Shown here: piece by piece, positions 18,489 through 26,889 of the stretch
How the letters are laid out: every line of letters starts with the position of its first letter
How positions within the stretch are numbered: position 1 is the first letter of the stretch
From: Pseudomonadota bacterium
GTDB lineage: Bacteria > Pseudomonadota > Gammaproteobacteria > Xanthomonadales > Rhodanobacteraceae
Assembly (NCBI GenBank): GCA_021794575.1
Contig: JAJYQO010000006.1
Location: forward strand, 1 to 35,180
DNA: 35,180 nucleotides
Direction: 5' to 3'
Position numbers and translations under genes: made by a program
The notes under the pieces: model-generated
The model's input: the letters and a program-made list of their open reading frames with translations, nothing else
Told to the model about the DNA's origin: nothing
Database searches by the model: none

Positions 18489-19973
18489 ATGCAGACATTC
18501 GACGAATACGACCGTTACGATGCGCTGGGCCTGGCCGCGCTGGTGGCGCGCGGCGAGGTGTCCGCCGCCGAGCTGCTGCACACCGCGCAGCAGCGCGCGG
18601 ACGCGGTGCAGGCCACGCTCAACCCGTTGGTGCGGCGCATGGATCGCGAAGCCGAGGCGGCATTGCGCGACGGGCTCCCGCAAGGCCCGTTGCGCGGTGT
18701 GCCGTATCTGCTAAAGGATCTGATGCAGGCCTACGCCGGCGTGCCCATGAGCATGGGCAGCGCGGCGCTGCGCGATTTCGTGCCGGCCGAGGACGACGTG
18801 TTGGTGCAGCGTCTGAAGCGCGCCGGTCTGGTGATCTTCGGCAAGACCAACGTGCCCGAGTTCGGCCTGGTGGCCTACACCGAGCCCAAGGCCTTCGGCA
18901 TCACGCGCAATCCATGGGACGCTGCGCGCACGCCGGGCGGCTCCAGCGGCGGCAGCGCGGCGGCGGTAGCGGCGCGCATCGTGCCGGCCGCGGGTGCCAA
19001 CGACGGCGGTGGATCGATCCGCATCCCTGCCGCGTACTGCGGCCTGTTCGGACTGAAGCCCAGTCGCGGCCGCGTCAGCAGCGGGCCGGATGCTGGCGAG
19101 GTGTGGCTGGGCGCGGCCTGCGAGCACGCGCTGACGCGCAGCGTCCGCGACAGCGCCGCGCTGCTGGACGCCGTCGCCGGCGCGGTGCCGGGCGATCCAT
19201 TCGCGATCGCGCCGGACGACGGGTTCCTCGCGGCCACGCTGCAGCCGCCGCCGCGCCTGCGCGTCGCCTTCAGCGTGCAGTCGCCGCTGGGCACGCCGGT
19301 CGCGCGCGATTGCGCCGAGGCGGTGCGCACCACCGCCGCGCTGCTGGAAAGCCTGGGGCACGCGGTCGAGGAAGCCGCCCCGGACATCGACGGCATGTCG
19401 CTGATGCGCACCTACCTGATGCTGTACTTCGGCGAGGTGGCCGCGCAGTTGCGCGAGCTGCGTGCACAGTTCGGCACCGCGCACCCGCACTTGCTGGAAC
19501 CCGGCACGCGCGCACTGGCCGCCATCGGCGAGGCCGTCGGCGCCGGCGAATACATGCAATGGCAGCACCGCTGGAATGTGTTCGGACGCGCGCTGGGCGC
19601 GCACTTCGAGCGCTACGACCTGTGGCTGACGCCGACCACCGCCGACCTACCGCCGCACATCGGCGAGCTGGCGCCGACCCCGTTGCAGGAGCGCCTGCTG
19701 GACGTCGCCGCACGGCTGCGCGCGGGCAGACTGCTGCGCCGCCTGGGGGTGGTCGAGCAGGTGGCCTTGCGCAACCTGGCGCGCACGCCGTTTACGCAAC
19801 TGGCCAACCTCACCGGCGTGCCGGCCATGAGCGTGCCGCTGCACTGGACCACGCAGGGGCTGCCGGTCGGCGTGCAATTCATGGCGCCATTCGGTGCCGA
19901 GTCGACGCTGTTCGCACTGGCCGCGCAGCTGGAGCAGGCGCGGCCCTGGGCGCAGCGGCGACCAGTGTTGTAA
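18489..19973 (+). CDS. Amidase signature family hydrolase
   Basis: A 494-residue enzyme of the amidase signature family, which hydrolyses carboxamides with a Ser-cisSer-Lys triad. K76 lies in PYLLKDLMQ, the cis-Ser in [12 protein letters not shown] (S152/S153), and the nucleophile S176 in [14 protein letters not shown]. The C-terminal half has [17 protein letters not shown] and LPVGVQFMA, as expected. It has no GatB or GatA partner nearby and differs from GatA, so it is a stand-alone amidase of unknown substrate. ATG 18489 ([12 protein letters not shown]) is chosen because the homology begins there; ATGs at 18450 and 18459 are also in frame and the ribosome site is weak for all. No signal peptide is evident with this start. 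Confidence 0.92.
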   Translation: MQTFDEYDRYDALGLAALVARGEVSAAELLHTAQQRADAVQATLNPLVRRMDREAEAALRDGLPQGPLRGVPYLLKDLMQAYAGVPMSMGSAALRDFVPAEDDVLVQRLKRAGLVIFGKTNVPEFGLVAYTEPKAFGITRNPWDAARTPGGSSGGSAAAVAARIVPAAGANDGGGSIRIPAAYCGLFGLKPSRGRVSSGPDAGEVWLGAACEHALTRSVRDSAALLDAVAGAVPGDPFAIAPDDGFLAATLQPPPRLRVAFSVQSPLGTPVARDCAEAVRTTAALLESLGHAVEEAAPDIDGMSLMRTYLMLYFGEVAAQLRELRAQFGTAHPHLLEPGTRALAAIGEAVGAGEYMQWQHRWNVFGRALGAHFERYDLWLTPTTADLPPHIGELAPTPLQERLLDVAARLRAGRLLRRLGVVEQVALRNLARTPFTQLANLTGVPAMSVPLHWTTQGLPVGVQFMAPFGAESTLFALAAQLEQARPWAQRRPVL

Positions 19974-20084
19974 AGCCCCAGGGCGGAATCCGGGACAGGC
20001 TTCCGTGGGACACGATGCCGGTCGCGCCAGGATGCGCCCGCGTGTCGATTAAACTGGCACGATGCCCGCAGCGCACCCGCACCG

Positions 20085-21140
20085 ATGAGCGTCGACTGGC
20101 AGGCCGCGCGGCGCGCGCTGGCCCGGCGCCTGTTGCGCCCGTCCGCCGTGCCCGCCGCCGCCGACGCCATCGTGGCGCGCGGGATCACCAGCGTGCTGGT
20201 GGCGCGGCCCAATCACCGCCTCGGCAACGTGCTGCTGCTGACCCCGCTGCTGCAGGAGCTCGAGCGCCTGCTGCCGCAGGCGCGCGTGGACGTGCTGGCC
20301 GGACCACCGTTTGCCGCCTGTCTGCTGGAGGGCTATCCCATGGTGCGGCGGGTGGATACGCTCAGCGCGCGCCCGTTGCACCAGCCGGGTGCGTTGTGGC
20401 GGCTGTGGCGCGAGCTGCCGCATCGCGGCTACGTGCTGGCCCTGGATGCCGCCGAACGCTCGCAATCGGCGCGCTGGGCGGTGACGCGCAGTGCCGCGCG
20501 CTGGCGCGTGGGCATGGACGATGCGCCGGATGCGCCCGGACTGACACGGGCGATCGCGTTCGCGGACTGCAGCCTGCATCAGGCGCAGATGCCGGTGCGC
20601 ATGTTGCGCGCGGCGCTGGGTCACGACCCTGCCGCCGCACCGCCGCCGCCGCCGCTGGCGTTGCGCCTGCGCGACGCGGAGCGCGCGCAAGGCCGGGCGC
20701 GCCTGCAGCGGCTGCTGGGCGAGGCGGCGCCCGCCGCGCCGCGCATCGGCTTGTTCGCCGAGGCCACCGGCGCCAAGCGCTTCGCGCATGCGTTTTGGCA
20801 GGCGTTGGCGGCGGCACTGCGCACGCACGTGGCGCAGGCGCGGCTGGCCGAGATCGTGCCTGCGCATGGCCGCCCGTTGCTGCCGGAACTGCCCGGCATT
20901 CACACTGCGCCGCTGCGCGATGCGGCGGCGCTGTGCGCCGGTTTCGATCTGGTGATCGCCGCGGATTCGGGCCTGATGCACTTGGCCGCGGCCAGCGGCG
21001 TACCGCTGCTGGGCTTGTTCCAGGCTACCGATCCGGCGCGCTACGCGCCTTACGGCGCGCGGCAATGCGGATTGCAGGCACGCTCGCTGAGCGCAGCCGA
21101 GATTGCCGGCACGGCGCTGGCGTTGATCGGCCCTGCGTGA
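20085..21140 (+). CDS. Glycosyltransferase family 9 (heptosyltransferase-like)
   Basis: A 351-residue GT-B fold enzyme of the ADP-heptose:LPS heptosyltransferase family. The N-terminal motif ARPNHRLGNVLLLTPLL and the C-terminal motif IAADSGLMHLAAASGVP with GLFQATDPARYAPYG are diagnostic. It would add a sugar to lipopolysaccharide core at the cytoplasmic face of the inner membrane. The centre (about 190-230) is unusually Ala/Pro-rich, including a run of prolines, and several family residues are less conserved, so the donor may differ. It stands alone: no other LPS genes are nearby. ATG 20085 lacks a clear ribosome site. Confidence 0.88.
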   Translation: MSVDWQAARRALARRLLRPSAVPAAADAIVARGITSVLVARPNHRLGNVLLLTPLLQELERLLPQARVDVLAGPPFAACLLEGYPMVRRVDTLSARPLHQPGALWRLWRELPHRGYVLALDAAERSQSARWAVTRSAARWRVGMDDAPDAPGLTRAIAFADCSLHQAQMPVRMLRAALGHDPAAAPPPPPLALRLRDAERAQGRARLQRLLGEAAPAAPRIGLFAEATGAKRFAHAFWQALAAALRTHVAQARLAEIVPAHGRPLLPELPGIHTAPLRDAAALCAGFDLVIAADSGLMHLAAASGVPLLGLFQATDPARYAPYGARQCGLQARSLSAAEIAGTALALIGPA

Positions 21141-21194
21141 TCGCGACCGCGCCCGGCGGCGCGACGCCATCGCATGATCCGCTGCTGCGGCGCT

Positions 21195-21222
21195 TTGACA
21201 CACGCACCCATCGGCGTATTCT
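21195..21222 (+). promoter_or_regulatory. Sigma-70-like promoter upstream of the cytochrome gene
   Basis: TTGACA (21195-21200) and TATTCT (21217-21222) are separated by 16 bases, placing transcription start near 21229 and about 75 bases before the cytochrome ATG. The -35 box is a perfect consensus match, which is uncommon in a GC-rich genome. Confidence 0.6.
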
Positions 21223-21235
21223 TGATTCGCGTCAA
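21222..21235. promoter_or_regulatory. FNR/ANR-like box
   Basis: TTGAT-TCGC-GTCAA matches the FNR/ANR/Dnr consensus TTGAT-N4-ATCAA with one mismatch, of the TTGAC half-site type seen in ANR/Dnr regulons. It overlaps the end of the -10 box and the expected start site of the promoter above, which would fit repression. If the true start is near 21270, the same site would sit at about -41.5 and activate. Confidence 0.5.
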
Positions 21236-21302
21236 GTCGCATCCGCACACGGGTTTGGCATGCTGCATATGCACCGTTGGGGGTGCGCAGCGGGAGTTGA
21301 TC

Positions 21303-22679
21303 ATGGGTACGCGAGGATTACGGCGAGACGCGTGGCGCGCGATGGCGCTGGCCGGCCTGGCGCTGGTGGGTTTCGCGGCGTCGAATGCAGCACGCGCCGT
21401 GCCGATGTTCGCGCGGGAGACGGGGCAGCCGTGCGCGGCCTGTCACATCGGCGGCTTCGGGCCGCAACTGACGCCGTTCGGACGGCAGTTCAAGCTCGAC
21501 GGCTACCGCCTAGACGTGCACAAGGGCTGGGATACCCACCTCTCGGCCATGGCCGTGGAATCGTTCACCCACACCCAGCAGCCGCAGGCGGCGCCACCGG
21601 CGCCCAATTACGGCCTCAACAACAATACCGAACTACAGCAGGCCTCGATTTTCTACGGCGGCAAGCTGGCCGATCACTGGGGCATGCTGGGTCAATTCAC
21701 CTACCAGCAGGCAACCGGTCAGTGGGGCTGGGACAACACCGATGTGCGCTACGCGCACAATTACATGCTGGGCGGCAAGGGCGGCGTGTTCGGCGTTTCC
21801 ATCAACAATAACCCGACGGTCTCGGACGTGTTCCAGACCGCGCCGGCGTGGATGTATCCCTATTTCGCCACCGACCTGGTGCCGGGGCCGCCGACGTCTC
21901 CGGCGATTATGGGCGCCTTCGGAGGGCAGGTGCTGGGTACGACTGCGTACACCATGTTCGATTCGCACTGGTACGGCGAGGCCGGGTTTTACCGCACGCT
22001 GCCCTCGAGCCTGCTGCAGCGGCGTCCCTTCAACGCCGGATTCAATGGCCGCATCGTCGGCGCCGCGCCCTACGCGAGAGTGGCCTACACGCGCAACATC
22101 GGCGCCGGTGATATCGAAGTGGGCGGGATGTTTTTCGACGCGCGCCAGGGGCAGATCGGCACCAACGGCAACGGCACTGTGATTTCGGTCGCTGGACCCT
22201 ACAACGAGTACAAGGACTATGGCGTGGATGCCAGTTATCAGTACCTGGGCACCGGCAAGAACATCTTTACCGTCGATGCGTTGTACGTGACCGAGCGGCA
22301 GACCTTGACCGGCACCTACGGCCAGGGCGGGGCGAGCAACCTACACAACACGGTCAACTCGCTCAATCTCAACGGCTCATACTGGTACGAGAACACCTAT
22401 GGCATCACTCTGGCGGGGTTCCGCAACAACGGCACCGCCGATCCCATCCTGTATGCCAACCGCACCGGCTCACCGTTGACCCAGGGCTACATGGTGGAGC
22501 TCAACATCAATCCGTTCGGCAAGTTCAACTCGTTCGACAAGCCCTGGGTGAACCTGCGCTTCGGTCTGCAGTACACCTACTACACGCTGTTCGACGGTGC
22601 GGCCACCAACTTCGACGGCGCCGGCACCAACGCGCACGCCAACAACACGCTATTCGCATACGTCTGGACTGCGTTCTAA
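21303..22679 (+). CDS. Cyc2-like fusion of a monohaem cytochrome c to an outer-membrane beta-barrel
   Basis: A 458-residue outer-membrane protein. The signal peptide ends at ARA (residue 32). Directly after it is one c-type haem motif, CAACH (C44, C47, H48), in the context FARETGQPCAACH followed by QLTPFGRQFKLDGY. The remaining roughly 380 residues are alternating aromatic/Gly/Asn strands with short turns and end in YVWTAF, a typical outer-membrane barrel terminus. A small haem domain plugged into a barrel is the design of Cyc2, the outer-membrane iron oxidase of Acidithiobacillus and Gallionella; many proteobacterial relatives of unknown function share it. The ATG at 21303 has GGGAG six bases upstream and a good leader; the longer frame starting at 21174 has no export signal at its start. 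Preceded by a promoter and FNR-like box. Likely moves electrons across the outer membrane; donor or acceptor unknown. Confidence 0.82.
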   Translation: MGTRGLRRDAWRAMALAGLALVGFAASNAARAVPMFARETGQPCAACHIGGFGPQLTPFGRQFKLDGYRLDVHKGWDTHLSAMAVESFTHTQQPQAAPPAPNYGLNNNTELQQASIFYGGKLADHWGMLGQFTYQQATGQWGWDNTDVRYAHNYMLGGKGGVFGVSINNNPTVSDVFQTAPAWMYPYFATDLVPGPPTSPAIMGAFGGQVLGTTAYTMFDSHWYGEAGFYRTLPSSLLQRRPFNAGFNGRIVGAAPYARVAYTRNIGAGDIEVGGMFFDARQGQIGTNGNGTVISVAGPYNEYKDYGVDASYQYLGTGKNIFTVDALYVTERQTLTGTYGQGGASNLHNTVNSLNLNGSYWYENTYGITLAGFRNNGTADPILYANRTGSPLTQGYMVELNINPFGKFNSFDKPWVNLRFGLQYTYYTLFDGAATNFDGAGTNAHANNTLFAYVWTAF

Positions 22680-22682
22680 TCA

Positions 22683-22798
22683 GAGCGGTTTGCAAAACCG
22701 CTCCGGCACATGGATGTGCCGCCGCGACGAGCACGCAAGTGCTTGTCGCAACAAAGGTGGCGCGGCTTTGCCGCTCCCGTTTGCTTGCAAACCGCGGC
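22683..22798. repeat. Cluster of hairpins in the gap after the cytochrome gene
   Basis: Successive inverted repeats fill this gap: GAGCGGTTT-GCA-AAACCGCTC (22683-22703), CGGCACAT-GG-ATGTGCCG (22704-22721), an 11-bp stem with GCAA tetraloop (22724-22749), GCGGC-TTT-GCCGC (22762-22774), and GTTTGC-TT-GCAAAC (22779-22792) enclosed by GCCGC/GCGGC. The motif TTTGCAAA recurs at 22689 and again at 22811. They resemble REP-type or structured-leader elements; no family is recognised. Confidence 0.7.
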
Positions 22799-22848
22799 AG
22801 GATGCCCGGTTTTGCAAACTGATCACCAGAGACATCCGGTCCACTGCG

Positions 22849-22883
22849 CCGCGTCCGCCACCTGGCGGGCGCGGTTTTGTTTT
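22849..22883 (+). terminator. Rho-independent terminator 32 bases before the MgtC-like gene
   Basis: A 12-bp stem with one G-T pair (22849-22860 with 22863-22874), a two-base loop, then TTTTGTTTT. It ends the cytochrome transcript but lies so close to the next start codon that it may also act as an attenuator for it. Confidence 0.85.
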
Positions 22884-22915
22884 CAGCACGTTCGGGTTGC
22901 AGGCATGATGCGCGC

Positions 22916-24205
22916 ATGAATGCGCTGAGCCTCCCTCCGCTTCTGCTGCAGTTCGCAGCTACGGTGGTGCTGTCGTTTGTGTTGGGGCTGGAATTGCACA
23001 GCTACCGGCGCGCTCAGGATGAGGGCATCGGCTTCGGCACCACGCGTACATTGACGTTGATTGGTGCCGGCGGTTTCCTGCTTTGGCTGCTTGACGGAGC
23101 CGCGCCTCGCGGGCTTTACCTCGCCGGGCTCGCGGCGCTGGCGGTGTGGCTGGCGGTGGATCTGGCCAAACAAGGCAGCGACGCGCGGGCGGTGCACGGT
23201 GACGGCGGCGCCCTGCTGCCTTCGGTGATTGCCTTGCTCGCCTATGCCTTGGGTCCGCTGGTGATGACACAGCCGTACTGGCTGATCGCCGCAGTATTGA
23301 TCGTTGCCATCCTAATGATGGCCGAAAAGCCGCTGATCCGTAAGTTTTCCGACGCGATTCCGATGCGCGAGGGCACCACTCTGGCCGAGTTCCTGATGCT
23401 GGCGGGCCTGGTGCTGCCGCTGCTGCCGAATACGCCGATCCCGGGGTTGATGGACATCACTTATGCCAAGGTTTGGATGGCCGTGGTGCTGATTTCGGCG
23501 ATTTCGTACGCGGGATATCTCGCGCGCACCTACGTGTTTCCAAGGGCCGGCACACTGCTCACCGGGCTCCTCGGAGGGGTGTACTCGAGTACGGCCGCAA
23601 CCGTGGTGCTGGCGCGGCAAGCACGGACGGACGCCGATATCGCTGCGCAGGCGCCGGCGGCGGTGGCGTTGGCTACGGCGATGATGTATGCGCGGCTTTG
23701 GGTGGTGATCATCCTGCTCGGCCATTTGCCCGCCGCGCTGCGGCTGGCATTGCCTTTTGGACTGCTGTTTGCAGGAACCATGGCCGTGACAGCGTGGCTG
23801 TCGGGGCGCGGAAAGCGTCAAAGTTCCCATGTCGCCAAGGCCACACTCGTACCGCGCAACCCACTCGATCTTCCGGTGGCCTTTTTGTTCGCTGGGCTGT
23901 TCGTGGCATTTGCAGCAATCACGAAGTTTGTTACCACCGACTTCGGAGCCACCGGGCTGCATGTGCTGAGCTTTCTGGTCGGTTTCTCTGACATCGACCC
24001 TTTCGTGCTGTCGTTGCTGGCCGGGCACTTTCATGTCGGCGAAGCCAACATTGTCGGCGCGGTGCTGATTGCCTCGGGAAGCAACAACCTGCTGAAAGCG
24101 GGCTATGCGCTGGCGCTTTCGCGGCAACGCGCGATGCTGCCGACTGCGAGCTGGCTTGCGATGACCTTGCTGATCTCCCTGGCCTGGGCGCGTTACGCGT
24201 CCTGA
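22916..24205 (+). CDS. MgtC/SapB-DUF4010 family membrane protein
   Basis: A 429-residue inner-membrane protein with about 11-12 hydrophobic segments. The N-terminal part (about 1-145) resembles the MgtC/SapB domain (FVLGLELHSYRRAQDEGIGFGTTRTL), and the C-terminal part (about 185-425) is DUF4010. MgtC proteins are linked to growth in low magnesium and to ATP synthase control; for the DUF4010 form the function is unknown. The start ATG 22916 has no clear ribosome site and follows a terminator by only 32 bases, so the transcript could be leaderless or attenuated. It converges on the beta-CASP gene with a 41-base gap. Confidence 0.85.
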   Translation: MNALSLPPLLLQFAATVVLSFVLGLELHSYRRAQDEGIGFGTTRTLTLIGAGGFLLWLLDGAAPRGLYLAGLAALAVWLAVDLAKQGSDARAVHGDGGALLPSVIALLAYALGPLVMTQPYWLIAAVLIVAILMMAEKPLIRKFSDAIPMREGTTLAEFLMLAGLVLPLLPNTPIPGLMDITYAKVWMAVVLISAISYAGYLARTYVFPRAGTLLTGLLGGVYSSTAATVVLARQARTDADIAAQAPAAVALATAMMYARLWVVIILLGHLPAALRLALPFGLLFAGTMAVTAWLSGRGKRQSSHVAKATLVPRNPLDLPVAFLFAGLFVAFAAITKFVTTDFGATGLHVLSFLVGFSDIDPFVLSLLAGHFHVGEANIVGAVLIASGSNNLLKAGYALALSRQRAMLPTASWLAMTLLISLAWARYAS

Positions 24206-24246
24206 TGAAGCTCCGGAAACTCTGCCTTGCCCCGATTCGTTCGCGT

Positions 24247-25653
24247 TCAATCAGGCCCAAGCCGGATCGGTTCGCCGGCGCCCGGCATCTGCCAGCTGTA
24301 GCCGGCCCTGTCGAGCAAGGCGCCAAAAGCCTGCATGCCGCGCGCGTAGTCACCGTGCACGAGCAGCACTCGGCGCGGCCGACCGCACCGACGAAGCCAA
24401 GCCAGAAGCTCGTTTTGCCCGGCATGTGCCGAGAAGCCGTTGATGGTATGCACCTGGGCGCGTACGGGAATCTCGTCACCAAACAGGCGCACGCTGCGCG
24501 CGCCATCGATGATCTGCCGGGCCAGGGTGCCGGTTGCGGCATAGCCTACGAACACGACGCTGTTGTCGGCGTGCCCCAGGTTGTGGCGCAGGTGATGGCG
24601 GACGCGGCCGCCGCTGGCCATGCCGCTACCGGCCATGATCACCGCGCCGCCGCGGATCAGGTTGATGGCCATCGACTCTGCCGACTCGCGGGTCATGCGC
24701 AGACCCATCAGTTCCAGCGGCTGGTCGCGATCGAGTTCATGCCTGAAGCTGGCGCGCAGATCCCCACGGTGGGCCAGGAAGATCTCGGTGGCCGAGATTG
24801 CCATCGGCGAGTCGAGGAACACCGGCATGTGTTCGGGTAGGGCGCCGGCCCGGATGCCGCTGTACAGCGCGTACAGGACTTCCTGCGCGCGCTCGAGTGC
24901 GAAGCTTGGAATGATCACATTGCCGCCGCGCTTCAGTGTGCCCGCCACGGCCTGCACCAGTTCATCCACCGAGGCCTGCCAGGGCCGGTGATCACGGTCC
25001 CCGTAGGTTGTTTCCATCACTACGACGTCGGGCGGCAACGGCGGCGGCGACGGATCATCCAACAGCGGACGCCCGGGATTTCCAATGTCGCCCGAAAAGA
25101 GAACGCTCAGCGCCTCGCCGGCGTCTTCTATTTCCAGCAGGATGGAGGCCGAACCCAGGATATGTCCGGCATTCACGAACGTAGCGTGGATACCCGCCGC
25201 CACGGCATGCCGTTCCCCGTAGGCCAAGGGCGCTGCGAAGCTGTCCATGCAGCGTAAGGCGTCGGTGATGCCATACAGCGGTGGCGGCACTGCCGTAGCC
25301 CCTCGCTTGGCGCGGCGTTCGGCGCGGCGCGCATCTTCCTCCTGCAGGCCGGCGGCATCCAGCAACACCAGCCGCGCCAACTCGCGCGTGGCCGCAGTGC
25401 AAAACACGGTGCCGTTGAAACCGCGCTTGCCCAGCAGCGGCAGGCGTCCGCAGTGGTCGAGGTGGGCGTGGGTCAACAGCACTGCGTCCAGTCGTGCGGT
25501 ATCGAACCCGAACGCCTCGCTATTGTCTTCCTCGAGTTCACGGCTGCCCTGGAACAAACCGCAATCGACCAGCACGCGTGCGCGTGCGGTCTCGATCAGA
25601 TGGCACGAACCCGTGACCTGCTTGGCGGCGCCGTGGCTGGAAAAACGGATCAT
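24247..25653 (-). CDS. Beta-CASP metallo-beta-lactamase, probable ribonuclease
   Basis: A 468-residue protein of the beta-CASP metallo-beta-lactamase family (RNA-processing nucleases such as CPSF73-like and YSH1-type bacterial proteins). The zinc motif THAHLDHCG (H62, H64, D66, H67), the downstream NAGHILGSA histidine, the beta-CASP insert with PSFALERAQE and MASGGR, and the RMMBL end with INGFSAHAGQNELL are all present, so the nuclease site is complete. Its ATG overlaps the stop of the PRPP-synthetase-like gene by ATGA, showing translational coupling. The combination with nucleotide-salvage genes suggests turnover of RNA to nucleotides and then to phosphoribosyl units (inference). Confidence 0.92.
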   Translation of the reverse strand: MIRFSSHGAAKQVTGSCHLIETARARVLVDCGLFQGSRELEEDNSEAFGFDTARLDAVLLTHAHLDHCGRLPLLGKRGFNGTVFCTAATRELARLVLLDAAGLQEEDARRAERRAKRGATAVPPPLYGITDALRCMDSFAAPLAYGERHAVAAGIHATFVNAGHILGSASILLEIEDAGEALSVLFSGDIGNPGRPLLDDPSPPPLPPDVVVMETTYGDRDHRPWQASVDELVQAVAGTLKRGGNVIIPSFALERAQEVLYALYSGIRAGALPEHMPVFLDSPMAISATEIFLAHRGDLRASFRHELDRDQPLELMGLRMTRESAESMAINLIRGGAVIMAGSGMASGGRVRHHLRHNLGHADNSVVFVGYAATGTLARQIIDGARSVRLFGDEIPVRAQVHTINGFSAHAGQNELLAWLRRCGRPRRVLLVHGDYARGMQAFGALLDRAGYSWQMPGAGEPIRLGPD

Positions 25654-26564
25654 GCCGCTGCCAGCATGGCGAGGATGCCCGCGGCCAGCAACTCGGTCAG
25701 ATCAATGGGAATGGCGTTGTGCGCGACGCTGTTGCTGCACACCACATGTGCCGCGCCAGCGGCCAGGATGGCCGGCAGCGCATCGCCTGCACAAAGCCCG
25801 TGTACGGCGACGCACACGGGCGCCGGCGTGCCTAGGCGGCGCAGCTGCTCGAGCGTGGCGATCAATGTGCGCCCGGTGCTGATCACATCGTCCACGAGCA
25901 CTGGCGTGTAATCGCGCCATGAGCTGAACTCGGGCAACTGCACCCGCACTGCGCGATCACCGAGGCGGGTCTTGCGTAGCACCTGCACAGGCGCACCGGC
26001 CAGCGATGCCACAGCCTTCGCCCATTGCGCGCTTTCTTCGTCGGGACCGATGATCAGCGGATCATCGACATTGCGAGCGATCCAGTCGGCCAGCAGCGGC
26101 GCGGCGGTGAGCGCCCGTGAGCGCGCCGTGTAGATCTCCTCCAGCCGGTGGATGCGGTGCAGGTGCGGATCCACGGTGAGCACCCAGTCGAAGTGTTGCG
26201 AGAGCATGCCTGCGTAGATACGCGCGGAGACCGCCTGGCCGGGCGCGAAGCGCGCGTCTTGGCGCATGTAGGCGAGGTAGGGGGCGAGAAGGCCGACCCG
26301 GCGCGCGCCCAGTTCACGCAGTGTCGCCGCGGCCAGAAGCAGCGGCACGGTCTTGGTGTCCGGCTTGTCCAGCGTGCAGACAAGTACAGTTTCGGAGTCG
26401 GGGTTGACCTGTTCGGCGTCAACGGTTGGCAGCGATTCGCCGTCGGGAAAGCGATGCACGGTGCAGACGCTGCTGTGCGCTGCATGGCCGGCTGCAGCAA
26501 GAACCTGAGCCAGGCGATCGGCGGTGGACTCGTTGCCGGGCATGGCGTGCAGAACGATGCGCAT
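25650..26564 (-). CDS. Ribose-phosphate pyrophosphokinase-like protein
   Basis: A 304-residue PRPP-synthetase-family enzyme, which makes phosphoribosyl pyrophosphate from ribose-5-phosphate and ATP. FPDGES (39-44), the flexible-loop region YMRQDARFAPGQAVSAR (99-115), VDPHLHR (131-137), and the PRPP loop VLVDDVISTGRT (222-233) are present. It is shorter and more diverged than housekeeping PrsA and resembles the archaeal-type group often beside a thymidine/AMP phosphorylase gene. ATG 26564 follows GGAGG by seven bases; a TTG at 26570 is one base from that site and is rejected. It lies two bases downstream of the phosphorylase remnant and overlaps the beta-CASP gene. Confidence 0.9.
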   Translation of the reverse strand: MRIVLHAMPGNESTADRLAQVLAAAGHAAHSSVCTVHRFPDGESLPTVDAEQVNPDSETVLVCTLDKPDTKTVPLLLAAATLRELGARRVGLLAPYLAYMRQDARFAPGQAVSARIYAGMLSQHFDWVLTVDPHLHRIHRLEEIYTARSRALTAAPLLADWIARNVDDPLIIGPDEESAQWAKAVASLAGAPVQVLRKTRLGDRAVRVQLPEFSSWRDYTPVLVDDVISTGRTLIATLEQLRRLGTPAPVCVAVHGLCAGDALPAILAAGAAHVVCSNSVAHNAIPIDLTELLAAGILAMLAAA

Positions 26565-26566
26565 GC

Positions 26567-26794
26567 TCAATCCTCCAGTTGCGCGATTTCGGTATGGCGC
26601 CGCACGAAACCGATTGCATACACCGACTCGCCCCGGGATTCGGCAGGCCGCGCGAACAACGGTTGTCCGTGCACGATGTGCTCACCCACGCGGGCGTCCA
26701 GTCGTATACCCGCGCAGTTTGCCTGCGGTGCGCCGGCCCGCCTGGCGGCGTGCGCCGGCATGCGGTTGCCGATTGCGGCTACGCGATCCGGCAT
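26567..26794 (-). pseudogene. C-terminal remnant of a thymidine-phosphorylase-family gene
   Basis: A 75-residue frame (from ATG 26794; open to 26836) that looks like the end of a thymidine/AMP phosphorylase: AAIGNR, RRAGAPQANCAGIRLDARVG, HGQPLFARPAESRGE and the acidic tail end EIAQLED. The full enzymes are about 440-500 residues, so roughly the first 400 are missing. Only about 50 bases separate it from the next gene upstream. Its stop is two bases from the PRPP-synthetase-like ATG, the normal spacing of an intact pair, so I read it as a decayed gene that may still be translated and couple its neighbour. The last domain alone has no catalytic site. Confidence 0.7.
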
Positions 26795-26889
26795 GGATCT
26801 GCGACACCTCCCACGTGGCCACAGCCCATCTTGCACCGTCGATTGTGCGCAGCTTCCACGGGCGCGGCTTGACCCGGATCAATCGCGGC

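Noticed and set aside
20062-20088. Eight-codon frame before the glycosyltransferase, ending in an ATGA overlap
   Set aside because: Could be a leader peptide, but it has no ribosome site and such short frames are frequent by chance.
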